DNA of 64,000 nt from Thermococcus barophilus MP (GCF_000151105.2 NC_014804.1:744001-808000), one strand, 5' to 3'. Counted from the stretch's first letter, positions 43,888-54,811 are shown. The notes: a model not told the origin generated them from the sequence alone. Program-made: numbers and translations.

Positions 43888-45624
43888 ATGTTCAAGTTTG
43901 AGATAAAAGCGAGAGATGCTGCTGGCAGGATTGGAAGGCTTGAAGTTAATGGAAAGAAAATTGAAACTCCAGCCATCATGCCCGTGGTCAATCCAAAACA
44001 GCTCATAGTGACCCCAAAAGAGCTGAGAAAGATGGGATTCCACATAATAATCACAAACTCGTACATCATTTACAAGGATGAAGAGCTGAGACAAAAAGCT
44101 CTTGAAATGGGAATTCATAAGCTTTTGGACTACGACGGCATAATTGAAGTTGATTCCGGCTCATTCCAGCTCATGCGCTATGGGGGAGTTGAAGTCACGA
44201 ACAGAGAGATCATTGAATTTCAGCATAAAATCGGCGTAGACATTGGAACCTTTCTTGATATTCCCACAGTTCCAGACGCTCCAAGAGAAAAAGCTGAGGA
44301 AGACCTGAGGATAACCTTAGAGAGAGCTAAGGAAGCTGAGGAAATAAAGCAGGTTCCGATGAACGCAACGGTTCAAGGCTCAACATATCTCGACTTAAGG
44401 ACTTATGCTGCCAAGAAGCTCAGCGAGATGAACTTTGAGATTCATCCAATCGGAGCAGTTGTCCCATTGATGGAGTCCTACCGTTACAGGGAATTAGTCG
44501 ATGTCGTTGTCGCTTCAAAGCTCGGCTTGAGACCTGACAGACCTGTTCATCTCTTCGGCGCTGGACATCCAATGATATTTGCATTAGCCGTTGCTATGGG
44601 AATTGACCTCTTTGATTCAGCATCATATGCCTTGTATGCAAAAGATGACCGCTACTTAACTCCAGAAGGAACTAAGCATTTGAGCGAGCTCGAATACTTC
44701 CCATGCTCCTGTCCAGTCTGCTCCCGCTATACGCCCCAGGAACTTAAAGAAATGCCGAAAGAGAAAAGGGTCAAGATGCTTGCACTCCACAACCTCTGGG
44801 TGATTAGAGAAGAAATCAACAGAGTAAAGCAAGCAATAAAAGAAGGAGAACTTTGGAGGTTAGTTGATGAGCGCTCAAGGTCTCATCCAAAGCTTTTCTC
44901 TGCGTACAAGAGGCTGCTTGAGTACAGAGATTACCTTGAAGAAAATGAGCCAATAACAAAAAGCTCGGCTTTCTTTAAAGTTAGCGAAGAAATAATGGGG
45001 ACGCCCATAGTCTGGAGAGCTAAGCAGAGGGCTGAGAGGGTTAAGCAGAAGTTCTCTGAAACTATAAACCATCCAATCTTCGGTGAGATTCCAAAGTATT
45101 TGAGTTTGAGCTATCCTTTTGCCCAGAGTGAAGGAGAAGAGGACTTCACAATTGAGAAGCCAAAGAAAAACGAGGCAAAGCTCTACATCCAAGCTGTGGC
45201 AGAATACCAATTTGGCGAAGGAGCTGCCGAAGCTTTCAAAGATGCATTTGTTGAGCTGTCAAGGAAGACAGGAATGCCGAGGCAGATAAAAGCTAAGGGC
45301 AAGCATTTAGCAACATTTAGAGCTGAAGATGGATTGTTGACACTTGGAATTGAAGGGGCGAAGAGAGTTCACCAGATTTTACCTTATCCAAGGATGAGAG
45401 TCGTTGTCAATGAGGATGCAGAGCCTTTTGCAAGAAAAGGAAAGAACGTCTTTGCGAAGTTCGTGATTGATGCCGATGAGAACATAAGACCATATGATGA
45501 GGTTTTGGTTGTCAACAAAAACGATGAGCTTTTAGCTACTGGACAGACTCTGCTCAGTGGAAAAGAGCTTAAGATATTCCAGCAAGGGTTAGCTGTAAAG
45601 GTGAGGAGGGGAATTGAAAAATAA
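43888..45624 (+). CDS. tgtA: tRNA-guanine(15) transglycosylase (archaeosine synthesis)
   Basis: This 578-residue enzyme swaps G15 in the tRNA D-loop for preQ0. The catalytic domain has the nucleophile region DSGSFQLMRYGG near residue 88, FLDIPTVPDAP near 130, LFGAGHPMIFALAVAMGIDLFDSASYALYA near 225, and the zinc site CSCPVC near 272. Further C-terminal domains end in a PUA domain (DEVLVVNKNDELLATGQTLLSG). A TATA-like CTTTTAAAC is near 43848-43856. The TAA is immediately followed by the convergent nurA stop. Confidence 0.95.
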   Translation: MFKFEIKARDAAGRIGRLEVNGKKIETPAIMPVVNPKQLIVTPKELRKMGFHIIITNSYIIYKDEELRQKALEMGIHKLLDYDGIIEVDSGSFQLMRYGGVEVTNREIIEFQHKIGVDIGTFLDIPTVPDAPREKAEEDLRITLERAKEAEEIKQVPMNATVQGSTYLDLRTYAAKKLSEMNFEIHPIGAVVPLMESYRYRELVDVVVASKLGLRPDRPVHLFGAGHPMIFALAVAMGIDLFDSASYALYAKDDRYLTPEGTKHLSELEYFPCSCPVCSRYTPQELKEMPKEKRVKMLALHNLWVIREEINRVKQAIKEGELWRLVDERSRSHPKLFSAYKRLLEYRDYLEENEPITKSSAFFKVSEEIMGTPIVWRAKQRAERVKQKFSETINHPIFGEIPKYLSLSYPFAQSEGEEDFTIEKPKKNEAKLYIQAVAEYQFGEGAAEAFKDAFVELSRKTGMPRQIKAKGKHLATFRAEDGLLTLGIEGAKRVHQILPYPRMRVVVNEDAEPFARKGKNVFAKFVIDADENIRPYDEVLVVNKNDELLATGQTLLSGKELKIFQQGLAVKVRRGIEK

Positions 45625-46947
45625 TCACTCCAAAGGCGACCTTCCATATTTTATGAAAACTCTCAGCTCTTTGTTTTTTCTCTTTAAGTAGTTCATGAGT
45701 GCCTCAAGCTCCGCCTTGAACATCCTCTGCTCAATCTTTACTCCTTCATGCGCCCTCTGAAGAGGCCTTATATACCCGCTGCTCTCATGCCAGAGGAGCT
45801 TTCCTATGAGCTCATCGTCGATTGTGCGGTTAGATTGAAGCAGATATATGACTCCACCCTTCATTGTCCTGATGTAAGCTGACGGAACTCCTTTTTCTAT
45901 GAACTCCTGAACAGTTGGGAAGTATTTTCTTAAAACCCTTGGAAGACGATGAGCTATTCTCTTTTTCTCCTCGGTTTTCTCCGGGTCGTAAATTACGTAA
46001 TAACCTGGAAGTTCTTCCCCATAAACCTTGAGCAGGTAAGCATCAAGGAACGGAACATCAACAGCGCTGATGCCAAACTTTGAAGTAATTTTTCTGTTGT
46101 AAAAGCTCTTTGCTATGTATATAAGCTCCTTCTGGAGAAGCTTTTCGAGAGAGTAAAGATATTCAAGGTAACCCAAAACGACGTGGATGGTATTCTTGGC
46201 ATCTTCAAGGGTTAGAGTTTTTGGCTCAGTATATTCTTCCAGCCTCTCTGCAATTTTTATGATTTCATCTTGAGGCATGTTGGTTCTCAGGGCATCTCTC
46301 AACTTCTTTAATGCCCCATCATAGTTGACAACTTCTTTACCTTCCATTGCTTTGTAAAATTCCGAATAATCCCCTATGACATCATCCGCTAATATAACTC
46401 CACTGTAAAGCTCCCTCTTTTCCTTTAAGCGCCTGGATAGATCATAATAGTGATAATCAAGCCTATCAATGAAGTCCTTAATAAGGTCTTCGAGCATCTT
46501 ATCTCCTAATGTCTCCATTACAGTAGTTATACCCCTCACGCTCTCCGGATAAACTGGAGGTCTCGTTAAAGAACCTGTAAGGGTTCCGTCCATCAAAATC
46601 ATGTGCTCTTCAGTCCCAACCAGAGCACCAAGCTTGTTCTCAAGGGTTTCCATCTGCAACCTGATTATCTGGTCAGAGATTCCATGATTGTAAATCATGG
46701 CATTGGTGTAAACCAAACGTGCGCTTTTGCCATTACCAAAGGCAAAGGATGCAACGGTATAGATTATCGTTCCGCTTAGCCTTGCCTTACCTTGACTGCC
46801 ATCAACAGCATAAACTTTGCTCTCTTTCTTTTCTGGCAGAGGTTTCCACTCAATCTTCCCACTTAAAGCATTTTCAGCCTCTCTAAGCTCACTGATGAGC
46901 ATGTTGAGAATTTTATCCGCCTGATCCTTTGAAATTAGGCGATACAT
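45625..46947 (-). CDS. nurA: NurA 5'-3' nuclease
   Basis: This 440-residue nuclease is the last gene of the herA-mre11-rad50-nurA operon. Active-site Asp residues lie in [15 protein letters not shown] near residue 48 and [11 protein letters not shown] near 117. The C-terminal HEDR-like end contains [19 protein letters not shown]. With HerA it makes 3' overhangs at DNA double-strand breaks for RadA. GAGGTGAGCTGA precedes the ATG, 1 nt after the rad50 stop region. Confidence 0.93.
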   Translation of the reverse strand: MYRLISKDQADKILNMLISELREAENALSGKIEWKPLPEKKESKVYAVDGSQGKARLSGTIIYTVASFAFGNGKSARLVYTNAMIYNHGISDQIIRLQMETLENKLGALVGTEEHMILMDGTLTGSLTRPPVYPESVRGITTVMETLGDKMLEDLIKDFIDRLDYHYYDLSRRLKEKRELYSGVILADDVIGDYSEFYKAMEGKEVVNYDGALKKLRDALRTNMPQDEIIKIAERLEEYTEPKTLTLEDAKNTIHVVLGYLEYLYSLEKLLQKELIYIAKSFYNRKITSKFGISAVDVPFLDAYLLKVYGEELPGYYVIYDPEKTEEKKRIAHRLPRVLRKYFPTVQEFIEKGVPSAYIRTMKGGVIYLLQSNRTIDDELIGKLLWHESSGYIRPLQRAHEGVKIEQRMFKAELEALMNYLKRKNKELRVFIKYGRSPLE

Positions 46948-49599
46948 TCAGCTCACCTCGACCTCTTCCACTCTTGAAACCCCATTCTCAAGTCTAACCC
47001 TAATGACCCTGTCTGCAGCGTCTTTCAGCTCCTCATCGTGAGAAACTATGATCACCTGCGGGATTTTTCTAAGGTAGCGCTCCATTATATCAACAAGCCT
47101 CCTCCTTCTCTCGTCATCAAGATAGGGCGTCGGTTCGTCCATTATAAGTAAGGGGATTTCTCCAGCAAGATACAAAGACAGAGCCAGTCTAAACGCCAGT
47201 CCAAGGGCTATCCTTTCACCACCACTTAAGAATGACAAATCCCTTTCTTTTCCATCGTAAATAACGCCAAGAACAACCTTACTCTCCTTAGCCTTCACAG
47301 TTATCCCTGAATACTTCTCCTCTGTCAGCTCCTCAAAGATTTCACTTGCATATTCTCCAACTTTTGCCAAAGCATCTTCCTTGAGAATATTCTTGAACAT
47401 TCTGACTTTTTCTCTCAGCTTTTGAACTCTCTCACGGGCTTTCTTTAAGTCTTCAAGCTCCTTTCTCTTGATTTTAACGTTTTCCTTCTCATTCTTTAAG
47501 TTTTCTAAGTTTTTAATCAGCTCCTCTTTTCTTTTTTCAAGATTTTCAAGCTCAGTTTCTGCCTTTACAAGTGCCTCCCTCTTTTTAATGTGCTCTTTTC
47601 TAACTCTTTCATGTTCATCTTTGCTGTAATCCTTTTCAAGCTCTCCTAACCTTTCTTTTATCTCAGAAAGAGCTTTTTCCAGCCCAGCTTTTTTCTCTTT
47701 AAGTATCTCTAATTCGTTCTTGTCCCTTTGAAGACGTTCTTTTTCAGCCTTGAGTTCTTTCTGCGAGTTCAAGAGCTTTAGATATTTTTCATAAATCGGT
47801 TTCAACATTCCAATCTCGGCTTTTAGAGTGTCGATGTCCTCAAATCCGAGATTCTTAAGTTTAACTTCATACTCATACAAATTGGCTTTGATTTCAGAAA
47901 TCTTTCTCTCCAGATAGATTTTCTTCTTCTCCAAGGCAGCTTTTTTCTTCAGTTCCTCTTGAATGCTCCTCAATCTCCCCTCAAGCTTGTTCTTCTCAGC
48001 AGAGAGGTTCTCATGCTTCTTAACTTTCTCCTCAAGCTCCTTGAGGTTAAATTTAGAAAGCCTCTTTTCATGTTCCTGCATTTGATTGAAAATCTCCTCG
48101 TTAGCTATAACCTCCTTCTCCTTTTTCAGTATTTTCTCAATCTTTACAAGCTCAGCCCTGAGTTCTTTTTCCCTCCTCATAAGCTGCTCCATTTCTTTTG
48201 CATAGCTCTCGATTTCCAGAGTATATTTTTTAATCAAATCCTCCCTGTGCTTCTCCGTTAGTTCAGCTCCACAAACTGGACATTTGCCCTTAGCTTTTCT
48301 GAGCTCCAAAATGGCTTTGTTCTTCTCACTTGTGGCGTTTTTTAGCTCTCCCTTTTTCTCTCCAATTTCTTCAATTTCCCTAAGGATTTCCTCTTTCCTC
48401 TGCTTGGCGTTTTCAATTTCAGCTTTGAGCTTTTTGAGTTCCTCTCCGCTTAAGCTGAGCCTTTTCCTTAGGGATTCAATCGTCTTTTTAATTCTTAAGG
48501 CTTCATCATACTGCTTGACATATTCTTCCAGTTCTCCAAGCTGTTCGTCAAGTTTTGATATCTTCTCTTGTAATTCCTCAAGTTCCTCCGCCCTTCCTTC
48601 CAGCTCCTCGAGTCTTTCCTTGATCTGAGATATCTGACCTTCATATCTCTCAACCTCTTTTTCTGCTTTGGCTTTTATCTCGCTGTACTCTTTGTAAAAT
48701 TCTTCAAGCTCTTTGTACCTTTCTGCCTTGGGCTTAATTTTCTCAAGCTCTTTGACCTTTTCATCAAGTTCTTTAACTTTTAACTCCCTCTCAGCTATGG
48801 AAGCAGCAAGGGAGTTTATCTTTGCGTTTATTCCTTCAAGGGATTTCTCAATCCCAGACTTGCTTTCTTTTAACTTCTCAAGCTCCCTGGCAAGTTTGTC
48901 AAGCTCGTCTAATTTTTTCTCAAGCTCCTCAACTTCCCTTCTAAGTCTTGGAATTTGAGGAGAAAGCTCATTTATCTGCCTAATAGCACTGCTTAGTTCT
49001 TTCTCAGCCTCTTTAATCATATCATCTATGTTCTTCATTGCGTTCAGGTATTCTTCAATTCCTTTAATTTTGGAGTCTATCACTTTTCTGACCTCAAGAA
49101 GGTTTTTGTATGCGTTTTCGTATTTATCAAGCCCCAACACTTTCCTCACAACTTTCTCTCTGCTTTCATCACTCTCAAGTATTGCATCAATCTCTCCCTG
49201 TCTTATGTAAATTGCATTAACAAAAATGTCATAAGGAATAAGCTTTTCCATCCAGTCTCTCACAGCTTTTTGATTGGCATCGGTTACATAGTGCCAAGTG
49301 CCGTCATAGTACTTAGCAAAGGCGATGCCCCTCGTTATGTTGCGGTGAACTTGATATCTCACTCCATCTTTTTCGAAGAATATCGTTATCTCTGTGCTTT
49401 TTCCATTAACACGGAGGAAGCTGTCTTTTTTGAGGTCTTTAGGTTTTGCAGGCCAGTATAAGCCAATGAGTATCGCATCAAGCAGGGAGCTTTTTCCAGA
49501 ACCATTTTGACCTATTATCAGGTTTATTCCAGACGTAAAAGTTACTTTAGTAAATTCATGAGAGCGGAAGTCCCTCACAATGATTTTTTCAATTCTCAT
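46948..49599 (-). CDS. rad50: DNA repair ATPase Rad50
   Basis: This 883-residue SMC-like ATPase has Walker A GQNGSGKSS near residue 34 and ~600 residues of heptad-rich coiled coil interrupted by the zinc hook KCPVCGAEL near 440. The ABC signature is FLSGGERIALGLAFRLAL near 790 and Walker B is LLIMDEPTPYLD near 820. It forms a complex with Mre11 that tethers and resects DNA ends. GGGGTGAG precedes the ATG. Only 4 nt separate it from mre11. Confidence 0.97.
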   Translation of the reverse strand: MRIEKIIVRDFRSHEFTKVTFTSGINLIIGQNGSGKSSLLDAILIGLYWPAKPKDLKKDSFLRVNGKSTEITIFFEKDGVRYQVHRNITRGIAFAKYYDGTWHYVTDANQKAVRDWMEKLIPYDIFVNAIYIRQGEIDAILESDESREKVVRKVLGLDKYENAYKNLLEVRKVIDSKIKGIEEYLNAMKNIDDMIKEAEKELSSAIRQINELSPQIPRLRREVEELEKKLDELDKLARELEKLKESKSGIEKSLEGINAKINSLAASIAERELKVKELDEKVKELEKIKPKAERYKELEEFYKEYSEIKAKAEKEVERYEGQISQIKERLEELEGRAEELEELQEKISKLDEQLGELEEYVKQYDEALRIKKTIESLRKRLSLSGEELKKLKAEIENAKQRKEEILREIEEIGEKKGELKNATSEKNKAILELRKAKGKCPVCGAELTEKHREDLIKKYTLEIESYAKEMEQLMRREKELRAELVKIEKILKKEKEVIANEEIFNQMQEHEKRLSKFNLKELEEKVKKHENLSAEKNKLEGRLRSIQEELKKKAALEKKKIYLERKISEIKANLYEYEVKLKNLGFEDIDTLKAEIGMLKPIYEKYLKLLNSQKELKAEKERLQRDKNELEILKEKKAGLEKALSEIKERLGELEKDYSKDEHERVRKEHIKKREALVKAETELENLEKRKEELIKNLENLKNEKENVKIKRKELEDLKKARERVQKLREKVRMFKNILKEDALAKVGEYASEIFEELTEEKYSGITVKAKESKVVLGVIYDGKERDLSFLSGGERIALGLAFRLALSLYLAGEIPLLIMDEPTPYLDDERRRRLVDIMERYLRKIPQVIIVSHDEELKDAADRVIRVRLENGVSRVEEVEVS

Positions 49600-49603
49600 A
49601 TTC

Positions 49604-50935
49604 TCACCCCTTCAACCAAGCCAAAATATCAGATTTCTTCTTTGGGGGAGCTTTTTTCACTTTTTTCTCAGCTTTTTGCACCTTTATCTCCCTTTCCGCC
49701 CGTGGCTCTGTCTTTTGGAGCTTTTCTTCTGTCTCTTCCTTCTCAACGACTTTCTTGTCAGCATTGGTGGAATCTTCTATGCCCTCCAAGATGAGCTTTA
49801 TTATCTCATCGAACTCCTCAAAGTCCTTCTCTCCAACTCTCTCAATTACCTTAAGCTCCATAGGTGTGAAAAACTCGCTTGCAGTTGTCCCTTTCGCCTT
49901 CAGGAGGGAAGCTTTGCCGAACTTCGTTCTTATGTGGAGATACCTAACCTTGAAAACATCATGGAGGAAGGAAACGTCAAAAGGCTTTTCCCATTCAATA
50001 TGGACTCTCAAAAATGCCTCATTCGGTATCTTTGCCACCAACCTCTTCAGCTCCCTTCTTGCAACACTTTCATTTGCCTTTATCCTGATATCATAGAAAG
50101 GTCTGACGTCTAATTTAATGAACCGGGGCTTAAAGTCTTCAACTATCAAAAAGCCCTTATCCTCTCCAGCTTGAAGTGAGAACTTATTTCCATCCCATCT
50201 GTATCTGATCTCATAATCCCCAAAGTCCCACCTCTGCAGTGAACCAGGATAAGCTACGATGCCAAGACCCTTGCTCGTCTGCCACCTCTTGTGTATATGC
50301 CCCATTGCATAATAGAGAAATCCATCTGGCAGATCCTCAAGGGTTATCTCAAAGTAATCTCTCTGAGTTTCAAGATAAAGCTTGTCCATCATCTCCTTTA
50401 TTCCCTGATGGAGCATCAGTATGGCATCTCCATCTGGCTTGAAATAATCGCTGAGCTTATTTCTCTCAAACCATGCGGCACTCATGAACTTCATTCCGTA
50501 AATCTCAATGCTCTTATTCCCTTTCTCAAAAACTCCCTTGACAATTAATTTTCCATTGACTTTTTCCGTAGTTTGGTATTCATTCTCCTTTTTCTCCTCG
50601 CTGAATCCGAGAAGATGAATCAACCCCAAAGACTCAAGGAGATGATAGGCGGAGATCTTCTTCTGGGTTCTGTCATGATTTCCTTCAACGGCAAAAACTG
50701 GAATGTTATCTTCTTTCGGAATCGACAAGATGTCAATAGCATCTTTAATGGTTTGGGGGCTTGGATTGCTCCTGTGGAATAAATCTCCGGCTATCAAAAT
50801 AAAATCGACTTTCTCCTCAACTGCTTTTTTTATTGCAGTCTCAAATGCCTCTCTGAACTCTTCAGCTCTATAGGGCAAGCGGTACTGCTCAAATCCAAGA
50901 TGGACGTCAGCAATGTGGGCAAATTTAAAGGTCAT
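49604..50935 (-). CDS. mre11: Mre11 nuclease
   Basis: This 443-residue Mn-dependent nuclease shows all phosphodiesterase motifs: [10 protein letters not shown] (8-17), [11 protein letters not shown] near 48, VEGNHDRT near 83, MLHQG near 175 and [10 protein letters not shown] near 205. A capping domain and a charged tail rich in Lys/Glu follow, ending [12 protein letters not shown]. It resects DNA ends with Rad50. Its start overlaps the herA stop by 11 nt, and GGGGATAG precedes the ATG. Confidence 0.96.
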   Translation of the reverse strand: MTFKFAHIADVHLGFEQYRLPYRAEEFREAFETAIKKAVEEKVDFILIAGDLFHRSNPSPQTIKDAIDILSIPKEDNIPVFAVEGNHDRTQKKISAYHLLESLGLIHLLGFSEEKKENEYQTTEKVNGKLIVKGVFEKGNKSIEIYGMKFMSAAWFERNKLSDYFKPDGDAILMLHQGIKEMMDKLYLETQRDYFEITLEDLPDGFLYYAMGHIHKRWQTSKGLGIVAYPGSLQRWDFGDYEIRYRWDGNKFSLQAGEDKGFLIVEDFKPRFIKLDVRPFYDIRIKANESVARRELKRLVAKIPNEAFLRVHIEWEKPFDVSFLHDVFKVRYLHIRTKFGKASLLKAKGTTASEFFTPMELKVIERVGEKDFEEFDEIIKLILEGIEDSTNADKKVVEKEETEEKLQKTEPRAEREIKVQKAEKKVKKAPPKKKSDILAWLKG

Positions 50936-52658
50936 ACTCTATCCCCTCATCCTCATAAATCTGCTGAATTTCCCTCTCCCTTTCTTCTTCCTCAGCCCTC
51001 TTGAGCCATCTTGAAACGACCCCTATATCCTCACCACCGTAATCTCCGCCTTTAGATTTAAAGTTGTGTATTTTGACCAAAGCGGGTAGAGCAATTGCTT
51101 GGCCAACTATTACAGCCTCACCTTTACCGAGAGAGGCGATATCTGAGAGCAAATCAGAGCTCAGCTGTTCACTCGCTTTGAGAACATAATCTTGGTCTTT
51201 TGGATTCACAATCCTCAAAATTATCTTCGTGTTTGTTTGACTCAAGACATCCTCATTCAGCTTATTTGGTCTTTGGGAGACTATCCCCAACCCTACACCG
51301 AATTTTCTACCTTCCCTTGCAATCCTGCTTAAAATTCTCACAGCATCATTGTGCTCTCCTTGCGGAGCAAAGATGTGAGCCTCCTCCACAATCAGAAGGA
51401 TTGGTTCAGCAAGGGCTTTGCTCTTAGCCTCAATATCCTTCATAGTTTTTTCAAGCTCTTTCATTTCTTCATCAAGCTTTGAAGTTCTGGCAACTCTGCT
51501 TTCTCTCAACTCTTCCTTTATGCGTTCAAGCTTCTTCCTTGCTTTTTCATAATCAACTCTCGCCTCAAAAATAGCATGCAAAAGCTTACCAACTACAACT
51601 TTCATCTGCCCCTCATCCAAAGGACCTAAATCAATGACATTTGCTTTACCCGGCTCAATTTGGGAAATCAAATCCTCACTCGTCAATAACGCTCCATAGT
51701 TTCTCAGGAATCTTCTGATTCTCAGGACAACTCCCCTTAAAGTATCAACTCTCTCCGACTTGAGCTCCTCAGTGAGATAACTCTGCTTTGCTCCATCCCA
51801 GTATTTTGCCTCCTTGTGTCTTATCCAGTCGTTTATCGTTTCCATAAGCTTTTCGATAATCTCTCTGCCGCCAAGATTAGGGTAGTCATGCTTAACTGTT
51901 TCCCAAGCCTTAGCCAAGAACTCTCTCTGAATTGTCGCATTCTTTGCAACCTCGATCAAATCAGCCAATTCCTCACTGTCCATCTCCTCCGGTCTTATTT
52001 TAGCTTCAATTATCTTGACATACTCTTTTCCAGTATTTGGAAGCTTTAGCTTAATATAATCTCCATGAGGATCAAGAACAACAACTGTACCTCTAAGCTT
52101 TTCAACAATCTGGCTAATCATCACAGCCACAGTATTTGATTTACCAGCACCCGTAACAGCCAAAACTGCAAAATGCCTTGAAACGAGCTCATCAGCATTC
52201 AGATAAATTGGAACACTTTCTCTCAAAAGAAGATTTCCAACCTCTATATACCCAACTCCGGGATTGTATATTGCCCTGAGAACTTCGTCGCTTAGACGAT
52301 ACACCTTCCTACCATTAGGAATGGGCACCCTATTTGGCAAAACCTCAACTTTTCCTCCGTTAACTTTGATTTTACCAAGGATTCTTACAGTAGCTATAAG
52401 TTCTTCATTAGCTTCAATACTATCCCCATATTGTTCTAAATCCAGTTGAAGAGCATGATATGTGCTTTTTCCTCCGCTGAGAAGCCAGTTTATATTTTCA
52501 AGCTTTCTAATGTTGCCAATGACCCACTCACCCTCCCTATTTTGAGCAACAACAAATTCTCCGAATCGTAATTCGGCATCAGGCTGAGCAGAGAATGTGT
52601 AGTTTGTGACAGTTGCCTCTCCTCTGACTATACCAACGACCTCTTCTGTTACTCTCAT
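50925..52658 (-). CDS. herA: HerA bipolar DNA helicase
   Basis: This 577-residue hexameric ATPase of the HerA/FtsK class has a N-terminal HAS barrel domain (~1-120), Walker [18 protein letters not shown] near residue 167, a helical insertion of ~200 residues, and Walker [14 protein letters not shown] near 430. An arginine-finger region follows ([14 protein letters not shown]). It translocates DNA while NurA degrades a strand. It is first in the operon; GGTGATAG precedes the ATG and a TATA-like TTTATATC is at about 52690-52699. Confidence 0.96.
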   Translation of the reverse strand: MRVTEEVVGIVRGEATVTNYTFSAQPDAELRFGEFVVAQNREGEWVIGNIRKLENINWLLSGGKSTYHALQLDLEQYGDSIEANEELIATVRILGKIKVNGGKVEVLPNRVPIPNGRKVYRLSDEVLRAIYNPGVGYIEVGNLLLRESVPIYLNADELVSRHFAVLAVTGAGKSNTVAVMISQIVEKLRGTVVVLDPHGDYIKLKLPNTGKEYVKIIEAKIRPEEMDSEELADLIEVAKNATIQREFLAKAWETVKHDYPNLGGREIIEKLMETINDWIRHKEAKYWDGAKQSYLTEELKSERVDTLRGVVLRIRRFLRNYGALLTSEDLISQIEPGKANVIDLGPLDEGQMKVVVGKLLHAIFEARVDYEKARKKLERIKEELRESRVARTSKLDEEMKELEKTMKDIEAKSKALAEPILLIVEEAHIFAPQGEHNDAVRILSRIAREGRKFGVGLGIVSQRPNKLNEDVLSQTNTKIILRIVNPKDQDYVLKASEQLSSDLLSDIASLGKGEAVIVGQAIALPALVKIHNFKSKGGDYGGEDIGVVSRWLKRAEEEEREREIQQIYEDEGIEYDL

Positions 52659-52719
52659 GCTATCACCATCTCATAATTACTCCTGACGTGGATATAAATC
52701 TTTGTCCGATAAAAAGAGG

Positions 52720-52777
52720 AATCAGCCAGGAATCCGCTCATCATCTTTTCATCAGGATCAAGGGCACTCATCACTGA
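52720..52777 (-). ncRNA. C/D box sRNA upstream of herA
   Basis: On the minus strand: C box GTGATGA (52774-52768), 12-nt guide, D' CTGA (52755-52752), 7-nt spacer, C' ATGATGA (52744-52738), 12-nt guide, D CTGA (52725-52722). All boxes are perfect. A TATA-like TTTAAAAG on the same strand at about 52796-52805 is at the right distance for its own promoter. Predicted target words are CCAGGAATCCGC and GATCAAGGGCAC. Its 3' end is about 25 bp from the herA TATA box, so readthrough could place it in the herA leader. Confidence 0.88.
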
Positions 52778-52849
52778 GCATAGCTCTTCATGGAATCTTT
52801 TAAATCTTGCTCCCAAAATGTTAAAAGTTCTTGGGGAGTAAATTAAAAC

Positions 52850-53359
52850 ATGAGTGCATCTTCAAGAGACCTGCCACAGATGAAAAGAATTCCGCTGAGC
52901 TTAGTTGTAATCAGACCTGCAAAGCTCTTTGATTTACCCGAGATAGTTAGGATTGAGCATCAATCGTTCAGAGAGCAGTACCCAAGGGGACTCTTTATGA
53001 TGTTCTTAGAAAACAACCCAGACACTTTTTTGGTCGCTGAGTACAATGGAAAAGTTGTGGGCTATGTTATGGCATATCTAAAGCCAGATTTGGAAGGACA
53101 CGTAATGAGCATAGCCGTTGATCCCCTTTACCGGGGAAACGGGATAGGTAAGGCTTTGATGATTTCAGTTATCAATAAGCTCATAGAAAGAGGAGCAAAG
53201 TATATAGGATTAGAGGTTAGGGTAAGCAATGAAAGGGCTATAAAGCTTTACGAAAGGCTTGGATTTAGAAAGGTGAAAAGGATCATCGGCTATTACTCAG
53301 ATGGAGAAGACGCATACTACATGGTTTTGCCAGCGAACGAATGGAGGGAAGGAAATTGA
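52850..53359 (+). CDS. rimI: N-alpha-acetyltransferase (RimI/ArdI type GNAT)
   Basis: This 169-residue GNAT enzyme has IRPAKLFDLPEIVRIEHQSF at the N-terminus, the acetyl-CoA pyrophosphate loop VDPLYRGNGIGKAL (Q/RxxGxG/A) near residues 90-103, and RVSNERAIKLYERLGFRKVKRIIGYY typical of RimI/Naa10-like enzymes. It probably acetylates protein N-termini. The first ~18 residues are poorly conserved in such enzymes. TTGGGGAG precedes the ATG at a longish spacing. Its TGA overlaps a TTG that may start endA. Confidence 0.88.
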   Translation: MSASSRDLPQMKRIPLSLVVIRPAKLFDLPEIVRIEHQSFREQYPRGLFMMFLENNPDTFLVAEYNGKVVGYVMAYLKPDLEGHVMSIAVDPLYRGNGIGKALMISVINKLIERGAKYIGLEVRVSNERAIKLYERLGFRKVKRIIGYYSDGEDAYYMVLPANEWREGN

Positions 53360-53871
53360 AGGAACCAATAGCCTTTTATCTCAGCGGAGAAAGGGTTTTT
53401 AGTGAAAGGGAGAAGGCGATAAATCAGTTTTACAACAAGCGGTATTTTGGAGAAGTTGTTAATGGGAAGCTCTTCTTATCCTTAATTGAAGCTGCATACC
53501 TGATGGACAGAGGAAAGATTAAAGTGTTCGACGGGAACAAAGAGCTAAGCCTAAAAGAGCTTTTTGATTTGGGAAGGAAGAAAGACGAGCAGTTCGATCT
53601 GAAGTTTTTAGTGTACAAAGATTTAAGAGATAGAGGGTATGTTGTAAAAACTGCCCTTAAATACGGCTCTCACTTTAGAGTTTACCGCAAAGGCATGGAG
53701 GAGCATTCAGACTGGCTTGTTTGGGTTGTGAGTGAAAACCAAAAGATGTTTCCGAACGATCTAACGGCGAGGGTTAGAGTCGCACATGGAGTGAGGAAGA
53801 AAATGATCATGGCGGTTGTTGATGAAGACAACGACATTGTGTACTATCAAATTGAAAGGGTGAAGTTTTAA
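53341..53871 (+). CDS. endA: tRNA-splicing endonuclease
   Basis: This ~176-residue archaeal homodimeric/homotetrameric EndA cleaves bulge-helix-bulge introns. The catalytic triad residues are seen in LKYGSHFRVYRKG (Tyr and His near 115-120) and VAHGVRKKMIMAVVD (Lys near 156). The N-terminal half has YNKRYFGEVVNGKLFLSLIEAAYLM. Two starts are possible: ATG at 53341, or TTG at 53356, which has GGAGGG 8 nt upstream and overlaps the rimI TGA. The latter fits translational coupling better. Confidence 0.93.
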   Translation: MEGRKLKEPIAFYLSGERVFSEREKAINQFYNKRYFGEVVNGKLFLSLIEAAYLMDRGKIKVFDGNKELSLKELFDLGRKKDEQFDLKFLVYKDLRDRGYVVKTALKYGSHFRVYRKGMEEHSDWLVWVVSENQKMFPNDLTARVRVAHGVRKKMIMAVVDEDNDIVYYQIERVKF

Positions 53872-53872
53872 A

Positions 53873-54688
53873 TCAGATGTTAAGCTCTCCAAACTCCCTT
53901 TTTAGAAGGCTGAGCTCTTTTTCATCAAAGGCATCCATCTTTATTGGGACCACAATGATCGTGTTGTTCATGACGGCATGATCTTTCAAAGCGGTCAAGA
54001 ATTTAAAAACTGGTGTAAAACCATTCTCTAATACAAGGTATTCCAACCCGTCAAGCAGTATAATCTTTGATGTGCTGTCTCGTTTCATGAAGTCCACCAA
54101 GGTATGGAGCAGAAACTCCAGACGGTGCGGATGGACAGTCTTCCCACCTTCCACCTTTGTAAGCCACAGAATTGGAGTTTTTTCTAAGTTAAGTCTTTTC
54201 CGTAGGATCTCTGGAGGAACTCTTGATATTATAACCCCTGCACGGCCCTTCAGCAGATTCAGAAACGCTGAATACCCCTTATCAATATTGCAGATATAAA
54301 GCCCGGGGGAGACTTTAACTTGAACCCTGCCATTTCCAAGCTCGACCACAGGTGTGAGAATGTATTTTGTAGTCAGCGTCTTTATTAGGTGTGCCCATCC
54401 CAGAACAATGAAGAAAATACCGATTATAAAGAAGAAGTTTCCCAAAAGGTTCAACATAGATCTTTCAGAAGATGTAATTACAATTAGTCCCATGTCACCC
54501 AAATCCAAGGGGAGGAATACCAATTTTGCAAAAGTTGACACCATGAAACCTAAAAGGATATAATCATAAAACTTCTTCAGTCTGGGGTGGTGCCTTATGA
54601 ATACTGGCCTGTACTTGATGCTGAACGCCAAAATAATTAGGAGGGCTACTTCAATCGCCACAGCAATAAGTGCTCCAAGTATCGTCAT
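53873..54688 (-). CDS. DUF835 protein with N-terminal membrane helices
   Basis: This ~271-residue protein has four membrane helices in the first ~110 residues. A cytoplasmic DUF835 domain follows, with the core IILLDGLEYLVLENGFTPVFKFLTALKDHAV and a Walker-B-like strand but no Walker A. DUF835 is common in Thermococcales and its function is unknown; a signalling role is a guess. GGAGGTGAG precedes the ATG at 54688. A second DUF835 protein of the same layout lies at 60.5-61.4 kb. Confidence 0.78.
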   Translation of the reverse strand: MTILGALIAVAIEVALLIILAFSIKYRPVFIRHHPRLKKFYDYILLGFMVSTFAKLVFLPLDLGDMGLIVITSSERSMLNLLGNFFFIIGIFFIVLGWAHLIKTLTTKYILTPVVELGNGRVQVKVSPGLYICNIDKGYSAFLNLLKGRAGVIISRVPPEILRKRLNLEKTPILWLTKVEGGKTVHPHRLEFLLHTLVDFMKRDSTSKIILLDGLEYLVLENGFTPVFKFLTALKDHAVMNNTIIVVPIKMDAFDEKELSLLKREFGELNI

Positions 54689-54811
54689 TTTTCTCACCTC
54701 CTGTATATAAAATCTCCCAGACAAAATATAAGATTTTATGCGGAAAAATAGACACTGTTACTCAGAAAAGTTCAGAAAAGTAGGAAAATATAGAGATGAA
54801 AGGTGCAGGAA

